Shown: positions 35,512 through 43,414 of the stretch, piece after piece
How the letters are laid out: each line of letters begins with the position of its first letter
Numbering within the stretch: the first letter of the stretch is position 1
Assembly: GCF_006874625.1 (NCBI RefSeq)
Contig: NZ_CP030034.1
Span: 372,001 to 436,000, forward strand
Length of the DNA stretch: 64,000 nt
Direction of reading: 5' to 3'
Source: Bdellovibrio sp. NC01
Lineage (GTDB): Bacteria > Bdellovibrionota > Bdellovibrionia > Bdellovibrionales > Bdellovibrionaceae
Notes under the pieces: model-generated
The model's input: only the letters and a program-made list of their open reading frames with translations
Databases searched by the model: none
Told to the model about the DNA's origin: nothing
Made by a program: the position numbers and the translations under genes

Positions 35512-35541
35512 AAATTACTATGTAAATAATGTGTAAGTCAA
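35512..35541 (-). promoter_or_regulatory. Promoter of imuA-imuB-dnaE2
   Basis: On the minus strand TTGACT (35541-35536) and TAATTT (35517-35512) are spaced 18 bases, about 20 bases upstream of the imuA ATG. The operator below lies between and over these elements, as expected for repression. Confidence 0.6.
35515..35525. promoter_or_regulatory. LexA box TTAC-N3-GTAA
   Basis: TTAC-TAT-GTAA, a perfect match to the LexA motif described for Bdellovibrio. It is part of a larger inverted repeat with 10-bp arms, ATTTACATAG and CTATGTAAAT, at 35502-35527. Implies SOS control of the imu operon. Confidence 0.85.
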
Positions 35542-35683
35542 AGAGCGGGTGCGGGATCTAGACCTTTTTGTGGGAGTTTGGAGAAAACCCCTTAAAATAT
35601 AAGCAGTTAAGCTTAATGACATTGCGGAGCAGTTTAAGATTTTGCCCCATTGAAAATGTGAATTTACTTAGATTGGCTGAAAA

Positions 35684-35713
35684 TAAAAAAGCCGGTGTTT
35701 AGTCACCGGCTTT
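35684..35713 (-). terminator. Intrinsic terminator of ogt
   Basis: Seven-base stem GCCGGTG/CACCGGC with a six-base loop, followed on the minus strand by a T-rich run (TTTTTTATTTT). Confidence 0.9.
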
Positions 35714-35718
35714 CATAA

Positions 35719-36228
35719 TTAAAGAGCGCCTTCGGATTGAAGCAAGTTGCGCTTCAACTCTGTACCCCAGTGATACTTCAACTTCGCAGCCAGCGAAGAA
35801 CCCTTACCCACAACGCGGTGGCAAGGGATGTAGAATGCAACAGGATTTTTCGCGACGGCAGAAGCAACCGCGCGAACTGCTTCAGGTTTGCGAATTTTTT
35901 TCGCAAGCTCAGAATAGCTGACAGTTTTTCCAGCCGGAATTTTCAGAAGCTCCAACCACACTTTCATTTGGAAATCTGTGCCTTGGATTTTGATTTTGTG
36001 TTTTGTTTTCCAGAAATTTCCCTTCGTCCATTTGGCCGCTTCGAATTTGCCGACTTTGAACGAATAGTTCTGCTCGAAAAGTTTTGCGAGGTCGTCTTGA
36101 ACAAGAGTTTTGCTTGTGCCGTAGTGACCTAAGAAGATCAACTCGTCAGCTTCGAACGCTGCAAGCCATTCACCGAATTCAGAAGGAACTTTATAAATTT
36201 TAAACTCTAGATCTGCCATGTCTGCCAC
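35719..36228 (-). CDS. ogt: Methylated-DNA-protein-cysteine methyltransferase (Ogt/MGMT)
   Basis: Suicidal repair enzyme that moves methyl groups from O6-methylguanine to its own cysteine. The active-site motif YIPCHRVVGKG carries acceptor C136. The preceding DNA-binding helix-turn-helix GKTVSYSELAKKIRKPEAVRAVASAVAKNPV has the Arg-finger arrangement of the family. Length 169 is normal. It sits next to the imu cassette on the same strand but has its own terminator and is separated by about 220 bases of non-coding sequence, so co-regulation is not shown. Confidence 0.94.
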   Translation of the reverse strand: MADMADLEFKIYKVPSEFGEWLAAFEADELIFLGHYGTSKTLVQDDLAKLFEQNYSFKVGKFEAAKWTKGNFWKTKHKIKIQGTDFQMKVWLELLKIPAGKTVSYSELAKKIRKPEAVRAVASAVAKNPVAFYIPCHRVVGKGSSLAAKLKYHWGTELKRNLLQSEGAL

Positions 36229-36267
36229 CTCGTGTGGAGGCAGACATAGCCTGTCATGCTTTAAAAA

Positions 36268-36708
36268 TCAAGATGGATGCTGCGTTGGTGGCGTCAGTTC
36301 TTCATTATATAAGGGATCTATATAGCGAATCGAATGCCCGCCGTTTAAAAGCATGAGATCCGCGACGTCTTCTTTATCTTGCTCATCCACCGTAAGAACG
36401 CTCATCAGCAAGTGTCCTTCGCGCAGCTCTTTATCTGCTTCGGCAACCAAGTCCCATTCGCCGGTGCCCAAGAATTTTTGCACCCAACGGGCCCACGCTT
36501 CTTTGATAGAGTGCGCTTCACCGTTAGCATCCACCGCCTCTAAACCACGTTCACCTTCGTAAACGCTAATGCATTGTTCGTCAAAGCCCTGACGAATAAT
36601 CGCATCGGCTGCGTTTTGCGCTTGTTCTTTCGTATTGAAAAAACACAGCGTGTGTTTCTTTGGGTATTTCAAGTAATCCGGGTGAGGAAGACTTTCGATC
36701 TGTACCAC
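36268..36708 (-). CDS. Small conserved protein, possibly general-stress (YflT-like)
   Basis: Unrecognised 146-residue soluble protein, acidic, ending ELTPPTQHPS. It begins with a hydrophobic-alternating segment HTLCFFNTKEQAQNAADAIIRQGF followed by QCISVYEGERGLE, reminiscent of the ferredoxin-like fold of general stress proteins of the YflT family, in which an amphipathic helix ages the strand; this is a weak visual similarity. VQKFLGTGEWDLV and LLMSVLTVDEQDKEDVADLMLLNGGHSIRYIDPL complete it. Good GGAGG-like site precedes the ATG (AAGGAGGCC). It follows a protease-like gene by 13 bases on the same strand. Confidence 0.65.
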   Translation of the reverse strand: MVQIESLPHPDYLKYPKKHTLCFFNTKEQAQNAADAIIRQGFDEQCISVYEGERGLEAVDANGEAHSIKEAWARWVQKFLGTGEWDLVAEADKELREGHLLMSVLTVDEQDKEDVADLMLLNGGHSIRYIDPLYNEELTPPTQHPS

Positions 36709-36721
36709 AATGGCCTCCTTG

Positions 36722-37741
36722 TTATTCGAACATTCCGTCCATGGTAATGAATTTCTGATTTCGATCTGTCATTCTTAGTTCTTTATAAAAAGATTTCTGA
36801 CATTGCCCACGAAGAACAGCGTCGACGGCACCAATCATCGCCGTGTAAACTTCGTTCACGTTTAAAACCGCTGTTGAAGTAATCACACCGGTATGCGGGG
36901 CCGCGGTACGTAGTTTGCGCCAAAAGTGATCGCGTGAATCGCACGACATCAAACCAAAAATTTTAGTCTGTTTCGGTGAATCCAAAGCCGCCATCATTTT
37001 TTGTAAGCCAGGGCGTACAACTTCGTAATAGCCCGAGTAATTTACCTTGCGTGCACTAGTTAAGCGCGGTGGCGCAAAGTCAGGCCCGCCGCCATTGCGT
37101 GAATGTCCGAAATAAAAAGCGGCGTCAGCATTGCGAAGGGCATCGGCAAAATATTTTTCCATGAATGCTGTACGCGCCTGCTGTTGCGCCGAATATTTAC
37201 CAGTGTTGCTTTCGAAATATTCTGTCGCCGAAGAAAATTGTATCTCTAAGCGCACCGGATACTGCTTGCCGAATAAAGTAACATTGCGAGTGAAGGCGTA
37301 AGCATTATTTGCCGACTGTTGTTTGAATCCGCAGATACGCAAATTACCGCTACAGCGCGAAGTGATGAGATCTTTTAAAGCAGCATAGCCGCCCAGATCC
37401 ATTGATGGAGAATAACCATAGTTGTAAACAGTCGAACCCGTCGTCCAATCGAAGTAACCAAGTGCTATGCGAATATCAATCACGCCGTCATTTAAAATTC
37501 CATCGTAGCGTTGACGACACATTTGTTGTTGGTCTGCGGGAAGTATCGCAATGTTGTCGTTAGGAAGATCTTCCAGCAACGCCGTATAGCCTTTACCCAT
37601 ATTGCGAAACTCTTGTTCGTAAAGATAATTTGCCGGAGCTTGATTGCTATCGCGACCACGACCGAACCACCCCGCAAAAGATGTCGAAGCAAAAGTCGTC
37701 AGGGCAGTAAAAATAAGAATGGTTTTTTTAGAAACGTGCAT
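36722..37741 (-). CDS. Exported protein with a caspase-fold-like His/Cys pattern
   Basis: Exported protein of 339 residues with signal peptide MHVSKKTILIFTALTTFASTSFA. The second half has AAFYFGHSRNGGGPDF (H213) and then, 53 residues on, KIFGLMSCDSRDHF (C267), each following a hydrophobic strand. This is the His-then-Cys arrangement (GHG...CxS) of clan CD cysteine peptidases such as caspases, gingipains and C25/C11 relatives. No further motif could be confirmed, so protease activity is a hypothesis. Seven cysteines in the mature part suggest disulfides. GGAGG before the ATG supports the start. Confidence 0.8.
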   Translation of the reverse strand: MHVSKKTILIFTALTTFASTSFAGWFGRGRDSNQAPANYLYEQEFRNMGKGYTALLEDLPNDNIAILPADQQQMCRQRYDGILNDGVIDIRIALGYFDWTTGSTVYNYGYSPSMDLGGYAALKDLITSRCSGNLRICGFKQQSANNAYAFTRNVTLFGKQYPVRLEIQFSSATEYFESNTGKYSAQQQARTAFMEKYFADALRNADAAFYFGHSRNGGGPDFAPPRLTSARKVNYSGYYEVVRPGLQKMMAALDSPKQTKIFGLMSCDSRDHFWRKLRTAAPHTGVITSTAVLNVNEVYTAMIGAVDAVLRGQCQKSFYKELRMTDRNQKFITMDGMFE

Positions 37742-37806
37742 TGCCAGTTCCTCCAGAAATCAGACTAGAGAAATTGGCATGGAAGTCCCAGTTACACTGG
37801 GGAAAT

Positions 37807-38667
37807 CTACTGTTGTGCTTCGGCGACCATAGCAGGACTAGCAGTCGCGACTTCGCTTAAGAATTTTTCAACGACCGGAATGTATTCACTTGGAAAATCA
37901 CGCAAGCCTGTCAAATGGTCTGATTCAGGCAAGGACAGTTTGCTCCAATTCAAATTGTGATGGGGTTCAAATACTTCATCGATGTGTGCGGGCGGAATTA
38001 ATTTATCTTTCCAGCCGCGAATCGAAAGAATTCTAAATCCTTCAGGAAATGAATCGAGTTGCGCATGTATGTCTTTATGCAAATGCGTGCTCCAACCAAT
38101 GCTCAACACCGGTGTCAGAGCGACTTTCAGAAAGAACGAGCGGACTTTGTATTCTTCCGCGAACAAGTTGTAAGCAGAAGGAATAAAGCGCGCCGTCGGC
38201 CCACTGTCACAGATCAAAGCGACTGTGTCCGAACAATGACGACGTGCCATCGCTTCAATCGCAGCCGCTGAAGGATTTGAAAAAGCGTAAATGATTTTTT
38301 TGCCGGGAACTTCGTTCAGCAATTTTTCAATTTGATCGGCATACAAATGTTTTACGCCAAAGTGATTGTCCGAACTGATCGGCAGTTTCTTCCACAGATC
38401 TTTCGCTGTGCCTTGCAGTTGAAACGCAAAGGCATCAAACCCCAGATCGTTAACCATGCGGATGTGACGAAGCAATTGTCTTTTGCCGCCTTCATAAAAG
38501 TGCACGAAGAAGATCAACTCTTCATACTTCTTTTTGCGCGATAAATAGAATTCGCCTTCGAATGGTAATTTAACGTCTTTAAACGGGGAATAATCCATCT
38601 TGTTCATCATAAGGTCGATCACTAAGGGGAGCAAGGTTCGTAGGTTGGTTGTGCCTGTGCGTTGCAA
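37807..38667 (-). CDS. Alpha/beta hydrolase-like protein with atypical nucleophile elbow
   Basis: Protein of up to 286 residues with the alpha/beta hydrolase layout: LIFFVHFYEGGKRQL, GFDAFAFQLQGT, the elbow IIYAFSNPSAAAI, SIRGWKDKLIPPAHI (Asp) and LPESDHLTGL (His). The elbow is AFSNPS where GxSxG is normal, so the nucleophile is a serine in an unusual context or the enzyme is altered. The N-terminal ~20 residues (MQRTGTTNLRTL...) have no ribosome binding site and the true start may be one of the methionines MMNKM at 38610-38598. Substrate unknown; no lid or signal peptide apparent. Confidence 0.7.
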   Translation of the reverse strand: MQRTGTTNLRTLLPLVIDLMMNKMDYSPFKDVKLPFEGEFYLSRKKKYEELIFFVHFYEGGKRQLLRHIRMVNDLGFDAFAFQLQGTAKDLWKKLPISSDNHFGVKHLYADQIEKLLNEVPGKKIIYAFSNPSAAAIEAMARRHCSDTVALICDSGPTARFIPSAYNLFAEEYKVRSFFLKVALTPVLSIGWSTHLHKDIHAQLDSFPEGFRILSIRGWKDKLIPPAHIDEVFEPHHNLNWSKLSLPESDHLTGLRDFPSEYIPVVEKFLSEVATASPAMVAEAQQ

Positions 38668-38777
38668 TCAACATTGGTATAGACGTGTGCTCTATGCCGA
38701 AAACCATGAATACAACCGGGCATATATTCTCTAGGCTTGATCAAACAACGGATGCGCAACAATGAAGGAGAATTATT

Positions 38778-39176
38778 ATGAAAATAAATAGCTCTATGAC
38801 CTTAGTACTTATGCTAAGTCTTTCAGCAGCGATTGCGCAGGCTCAATCCGGCAGCGGCTCCGGTGGTTCACCCGGCACACAAAGCACGGCCCCTTCGGGA
38901 AGTGTCGGGGCGCCACGTTCTTCAAACATGAATACAATCGGTAGAAGTAATACGACGCCAAATCTTGGTAATCCACCGACCGGTCCTGGCGTTAACACGC
39001 AATCGCCGGGCTCTACGATTCAAACAGCGCCATCGACATCGCAGAATACGTTGGGGGCTCCTGATCAGAACTTACAGAATCAACGAATGGAGCAAGAGCG
39101 GGAAATTCAACGAATGCGCCAAGATCAACAACGCATTCAAGATGAACAAAGAATGGAACAGCAAAGAACTCAATAA
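38778..39176 (+). CDS. Small exported low-complexity protein
   Basis: 132-residue exported protein: signal peptide MKINSSMTLVLMLSLSAAIAQAQ, then a Ser/Gly/Pro/Thr/Asn-rich disordered stretch (SGSGSGGSPGTQSTAPSGS...) and a highly charged Gln/Arg/Glu C-terminus (MEQEREIQRMRQDQQRIQDEQRMEQQRTQ-type pattern) that should form a helix or coiled coil. AAGGAGA precedes the ATG and a strong terminator follows, so the gene is real. No function is assigned; similar short exported proteins are common in predatory bacteria. Confidence 0.82.
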   Translation: MKINSSMTLVLMLSLSAAIAQAQSGSGSGGSPGTQSTAPSGSVGAPRSSNMNTIGRSNTTPNLGNPPTGPGVNTQSPGSTIQTAPSTSQNTLGAPDQNLQNQRMEQEREIQRMRQDQQRIQDEQRMEQQRTQ

Positions 39177-39183
39177 AAAGAAT

Positions 39184-39215
39184 AAAAAAAGGGAGCTTCA
39201 TCAGCTCCCTTTTTT
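39184..39215. terminator. Bidirectional intrinsic terminator
   Basis: Stem GGGAGCT/AGCTCCC, five-base loop, flanked by seven As and seven Ts; separates the small exported protein gene from the convergent E1 gene. Confidence 0.93.
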
Positions 39216-39232
39216 ATTTAGTGTCGATCAGT

Positions 39233-42046
39233 CTAGTGTTTGTGCACAGGCGATTTAGCCGGCCACAAATCAGTCCAGTGTGCAGAGCGTGCTTCTGCTT
39301 GGTGAGTCTCGCCCAAAGCATTTTCAGAAACGATGACTTTTTCAAGTGCTGTTTCAGCCAATACTTTACCGCAAGCTTCAACTACAGATTCAGCGTCGAT
39401 GCCATGGTAAGCGTAGATTTCAGAAGGGCGACCGCACTTAGAGTGCTTGCGAACTCCCAAAGCTTCCTGACGAACACCGATCACAGAACCGATATTGTCT
39501 AGAAGACCCGCTTCACCGTCAGCAACGCTGACCACTGGAACGCGTTTACCCGCTACAGTGATAAGATCGCCAGTAGAAACTTCTTCCGCTTTTCTCAAGT
39601 ACAAGTTTGAGTTGATGCCCAAACCGTTTTTCAAATATTCATAATCGCTGTCGTGAGCTTGGATGCCGACCAATAGATCAGGTGAAGTCACCACGATCAC
39701 GTTTGCATAGATACCGCGAGCAAGAAGAGCTTCAGAAGCCTTGATGCCTTCAGTAACCATTGTACCCAACGCGAAGATGTTCACAACGTTGTCACCTGGT
39801 TCATAGCCAGCGTAACCACGGTAATCGATCAAGTAGTATGCGCCTTGCAATACTTCTTCACGAATTGTCGACAAGATTGCTGCGTCTTCAATTGTGCCAA
39901 GTTCTTCTTCGTTAGCAGCGCCAGTGATTGGGAATTCTGCACGAGCTAGAGCACCCTCAAGACCTGATTTGAAACGAGCTTGTTTCTTCAAGTAGTGAAG
40001 CATGTCTTTTTGTTCCGCACCACGAGTTACTAGACGAAGCAACGTACCTGTACGGCCCGCATTGTCGTTCATAACGTGACGTTTGATTGTATCGCACATG
40101 ATCCAATCCAACTCTTGAGTGAAGAACGGTTCCCACGTGATTTGGTTCGGGATTTGGATGTCAGACTTCCAACCATGTTGCGCACCTTCCGGAGAAAGAG
40201 TCACGCCTGATGGAGTACCCACGCAAATGAACGAAGACTTCCAGTAAAGGTTGTAGAAGTATTGATCCAATGCACGTTTGATGAAGAAGTCATAAACCGT
40301 CATCAAAGGAATGATTGGTACGCCTACGATATCACGCATTTTACCAAACGCGCCTACGCAAGACATAACGTTGCCTTCAGCGATTTCAAAACGCAAGAAG
40401 CGGTCTGAAACGTCTTCGCCAGGAACCAAGTCAGGAAGCTTATGGTCTTTAACGCCAAGATCTGTTTCGTGGTCAGTGACTACTGGCGCACCGAAGATCT
40501 TACCGTCCATCGCTGGATTCAAGTTTGTTGAAGTACCAACGTCAGGAGCCATAGAGATAAACAATTCACCAGGCAACTTGAATGGTTTTTCCAAGTCAGT
40601 CAGTGGCTTTTGTTTGTCTGCCAATTTTTTCTCATCAAGCGGAGTGTTCGCGATACGAGTCAACTTCGCAGTCAACTGACCCAACATCCATTGCGTGTGA
40701 GGGTAGCTTGTCATTTTTGTGTTAATATCAAGTGATTGAGGGATTTCTCCGAACTCAGTCAATTTTTTCAAGAAGTACTCTTGGTTTTTCGCTTTCAAAG
40801 CATGTTGCGCTTTGATTTCGCCCAAGATTTTTTCACCACGAGCCGCCAAGAACTTACCTTCAGCAGAGTTTGCTGGAAGACGTTCATAAAGTTTGTCGCC
40901 AGTGATGCCTTGTTTTGCTTTCAATTCCATCACTTCTTCTTCTTGTGGAAGAGACGAGTGATTGCCCGGTTGAGCTGCAGATTTCAAGCCCCAACCTTTA
41001 AGAGTGTGGGCGATGATGATTGTTGGTTTGCGAGTTGAAAGTTTTGACTTCGCCATTGCTTCAGCCAAAGCCAACATGTCATGACCACCGAAATCGCGGA
41101 TAGCATCGAACAACTCTTCGTCAGTGATGCTGTCTAAGAACTTCTTCATAGAAGGATGTTCTTTTGCGATACCTTTTTTCAAAGCTTTCATGTCTTGAAC
41201 AAGAAGCAATGCTTGAAGTTCGTAGTCTTCCAATTCTTTCTCTAGGAAATTTTGGAAAAGAGCGCCGTCTTTTTTAGCGAACAAAGCTTGGCGTTTTGAA
41301 CCGTGACGTACTTGGATAACTTCCCAACCGTTGGCAGCCATAGTGCGCTCAACACGGTCAGCATCCGTACCGTTCATGATTTCTTTATTTGTGATACGGT
41401 GACCATCAAGTGATTGACGGTTGTAGTCCAAGATCCAAGTCAATGAACCCAACTCACGCTCTGCAAAGTCTGGAACGGCTTCGTACATTGAACCCTCACG
41501 GAATTCAGAGTCACCGCACACAGCCCAGAAGTGAGCATCTGGAACTTCATAACCGTGCTCGCGAGCATAACGGTAAGCCAAAGCCATGTAACCAGCTTCA
41601 ACAGGTGGAATACCTACAGTACCAGAAGGGAAGAAGTTGTGATGATCAGGATCGTAAGCAGAGTGATATGATTGGAATACGAATTCGCTGCCATCAGAGA
41701 ATTTACGTAGACCGTGCATCGCTTGGTCTGCTTGTTCTTGAGTTAATTTTGAAAGATCGCTCTTCAACAAATTATCAAGCAAGTAGTTGTATGAGTGATC
41801 GACTGGTGAAGCATGCGGTTTGTTCGCGATGTGATCGAAGCCAGTTTTAACCAACAAGTGCAAAGCACCCATGATGTGAAGCGAGCTGGCACAAGCAGCA
41901 GGGTGACCACCAACTTTTGGATCGCCTTTTTCTTTATCAGAGCGATGGTTGGCTTGCCAGATCATCTGAGTGGACAAGTAAAGCGCGCGTTTCGCGATTA
42001 CGTCCAAAACCTCAGGTTTGACATTCTTAAATTGAGAGTTATCCAC
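39233..42046 (-). CDS. Pyruvate dehydrogenase E1-like (homodimeric AceE / transketolase superfamily)
   Basis: Thiamin-diphosphate enzyme of 937 residues. The ThDP/Mg motif is GDSEFREGSMYEAVPDFAERELGSLTWILDYNRQSLDGH (GDG/S...N pattern) with the LHIMGALHLL start resembling AceE; the pyrimidine-domain segment SFICVGTPSGVTLSPEGAQHGWKS is the AceE signature TRQGVS-like glutamate region. E. coli AceE is 887 residues. The GTG at 42046 with AAGGAG eight bases upstream is a better start than the frame opening at 42097. No E2 or E3 gene is adjacent, so E1 role is inferred; related bacterial genes may act in other oxo-acid reactions. Confidence 0.82.
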   Translation of the reverse strand: MDNSQFKNVKPEVLDVIAKRALYLSTQMIWQANHRSDKEKGDPKVGGHPAACASSLHIMGALHLLVKTGFDHIANKPHASPVDHSYNYLLDNLLKSDLSKLTQEQADQAMHGLRKFSDGSEFVFQSYHSAYDPDHHNFFPSGTVGIPPVEAGYMALAYRYAREHGYEVPDAHFWAVCGDSEFREGSMYEAVPDFAERELGSLTWILDYNRQSLDGHRITNKEIMNGTDADRVERTMAANGWEVIQVRHGSKRQALFAKKDGALFQNFLEKELEDYELQALLLVQDMKALKKGIAKEHPSMKKFLDSITDEELFDAIRDFGGHDMLALAEAMAKSKLSTRKPTIIIAHTLKGWGLKSAAQPGNHSSLPQEEEVMELKAKQGITGDKLYERLPANSAEGKFLAARGEKILGEIKAQHALKAKNQEYFLKKLTEFGEIPQSLDINTKMTSYPHTQWMLGQLTAKLTRIANTPLDEKKLADKQKPLTDLEKPFKLPGELFISMAPDVGTSTNLNPAMDGKIFGAPVVTDHETDLGVKDHKLPDLVPGEDVSDRFLRFEIAEGNVMSCVGAFGKMRDIVGVPIIPLMTVYDFFIKRALDQYFYNLYWKSSFICVGTPSGVTLSPEGAQHGWKSDIQIPNQITWEPFFTQELDWIMCDTIKRHVMNDNAGRTGTLLRLVTRGAEQKDMLHYLKKQARFKSGLEGALARAEFPITGAANEEELGTIEDAAILSTIREEVLQGAYYLIDYRGYAGYEPGDNVVNIFALGTMVTEGIKASEALLARGIYANVIVVTSPDLLVGIQAHDSDYEYLKNGLGINSNLYLRKAEEVSTGDLITVAGKRVPVVSVADGEAGLLDNIGSVIGVRQEALGVRKHSKCGRPSEIYAYHGIDAESVVEACGKVLAETALEKVIVSENALGETHQAEARSAHWTDLWPAKSPVHKH

Positions 42047-42115
42047 GATGGTTCTCCTTGAGTTTTTCAGTCGTATTATCGGCTGGAAAACTAGCACTCT
42101 ACAGAGGAGGAGTCC

Positions 42116-42202
42116 ATGTATTTAAACCCCGCAGCAAGAGTACTGGCTCTATTCGGGACAAAGGGGTTGTGTTGGGTGCGAAAAACCTTAAAAAGGTCCT
42201 GA
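42116..42202 (+). other. Possible 28-codon small ORF
   Basis: ATG at 42116 with a strong GAGGAGG five bases upstream, encoding M-Y-L-N-P-A-A-R-V-L-A-L-F and ending at TGA (42200-42202). It lies in the 276-base gap upstream of the divergent E1 gene. It could be a small protein or chance; no homologue recognised. Confidence 0.3.
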
Positions 42203-42245
42203 TCACAGCTAGTTAGGAGTATTTAACATTCGTGTCGAGCGACTC

Positions 42246-42285
42246 TTAAGGGCTCATATTTTGAAAAATGTCTTAGAGCCCTTAA
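42246..42285. other. 10-bp perfect stem downstream of the phosphodiesterase gene
   Basis: TTAAGGGCTC and GAGCCCTTAA with a 20-base loop, in the 3' region of the phosphodiesterase gene. No T-run follows on the minus strand, so it may be a processed or protective hairpin or a weak terminator. Confidence 0.5.
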
Positions 42286-42322
42286 TAGAATCTTCAGTTT
42301 TGAGAGTGAAAAACCGCTGTTT

Positions 42323-43378
42323 TTAGAATGAGTTTTCGCTCTGAGCTCTGCCGCTCACTGCGCCATATTTCAGACCCAAGAAAGCTAAAATCGTCGGATG
42401 AACATCCATGTGCGTGACAGGGTAACGAAGAGATTCAAGTCGTTTTTTTGTACCGTAAGTCGCCATGATAAAGGGAATCGCATCGTCTTCACCTTCACGT
42501 TGATCATGCAGGCCCCACAACAAAACTTTATGCCCGCCATGATCCGACGTCAGAATCACCAACCATTCTTCTGAATTTTTTTGTGCGCGTGATTTCACCG
42601 CCTCAAGAAGTGGTTTGATCAAGCGATCGACTTCGCTGAAGGCTGCTAGGTAGCCGTCGTTGGAAGTGAAACCATAACGATGACCGGCGTGATCGACGCC
42701 ATCAAAGACAGACATGATCACATCCGTTTGCTCGTCTTGAATTTGCTTTAAAGTAAATTGCGCTAATTTTTTATCACGTGAGGCAGAGTTGTTATCGTTT
42801 GCCATGCGCACGTTCAAATTGCAACTGCTGTTCGCGGAGTTTTTCACTGTCGACCAAAATGAAGATTTGATTCCGCATTCATAGTCGAGAATTCCCGGTT
42901 TTGATTTGTCACCGGTTGAAGTCAGAAAATTGGCAACACCACCTGCGGCTGTTTTTAGGCCAGCCTCTTTCGCGCGCATCATGAAAGTGGGATAGCGATC
43001 GCGAACTTGCACGTAAGCTGCAAGACTTTCTGGTTTGTTGTCTTTCACGCCATGCAAATTGTTATCGACGCCGGTTAAAACCGAGAGCCATCCGGGACCG
43101 GTAAGCCATTGAAACTCTGATCCTGATTTTGGACCACTATGCGCGCGAGCACAACGCGGATCTTTGTGGCCGCCATACGCAGGATGATCGTCGTTGATAC
43201 ACGGAGCATAGATTCCTTCGTGCATCAGTTGTGCGGTCGCGGGCATTTTTTTTTGAATAAGCGCGCGATAGTGCAGTTGGTTTCCGGTGGCGCCATCGAT
43301 CCCGATGACTAATACGCGACGTTTTGCGAACGACACAGTTGCGAATACAGTTATCAAAGTAAAGATGAAGAGTTTCAT
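42323..43378 (-). CDS. Exported type I phosphodiesterase/nucleotide pyrophosphatase-like protein
   Basis: Exported (MKLFIFTLITVFATVSFA signal peptide) metal-dependent phosphatase of 351 residues in the alkaline phosphatase superfamily. Metal and nucleophile marks: VIGIDGATG (D28), LTGPGWLSVLTGVDNNLHGV with the presumed Thr nucleophile, SVFDGVDHAGHRYG, and LTSDHGGHK near 280. This arrangement is typical of nucleotide pyrophosphatases and phosphodiesterases, which could harvest nucleotides or lipids of prey. No good ribosome binding site is apparent. Monocistronic; the next gene upstream ends 36 bases before. Confidence 0.87.
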   Translation of the reverse strand: MKLFIFTLITVFATVSFAKRRVLVIGIDGATGNQLHYRALIQKKMPATAQLMHEGIYAPCINDDHPAYGGHKDPRCARAHSGPKSGSEFQWLTGPGWLSVLTGVDNNLHGVKDNKPESLAAYVQVRDRYPTFMMRAKEAGLKTAAGGVANFLTSTGDKSKPGILDYECGIKSSFWSTVKNSANSSCNLNVRMANDNNSASRDKKLAQFTLKQIQDEQTDVIMSVFDGVDHAGHRYGFTSNDGYLAAFSEVDRLIKPLLEAVKSRAQKNSEEWLVILTSDHGGHKVLLWGLHDQREGEDDAIPFIMATYGTKKRLESLRYPVTHMDVHPTILAFLGLKYGAVSGRAQSENSF

Positions 43379-43414
43379 TTTATGCTCTTGGGGTTCGAGT
43401 TAAAATTTATTTGG

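Noticed and set aside
42246-42285. Rho-independent terminator
   Set aside because: Strong stem but no T-run on either strand, so kept only as a hairpin.
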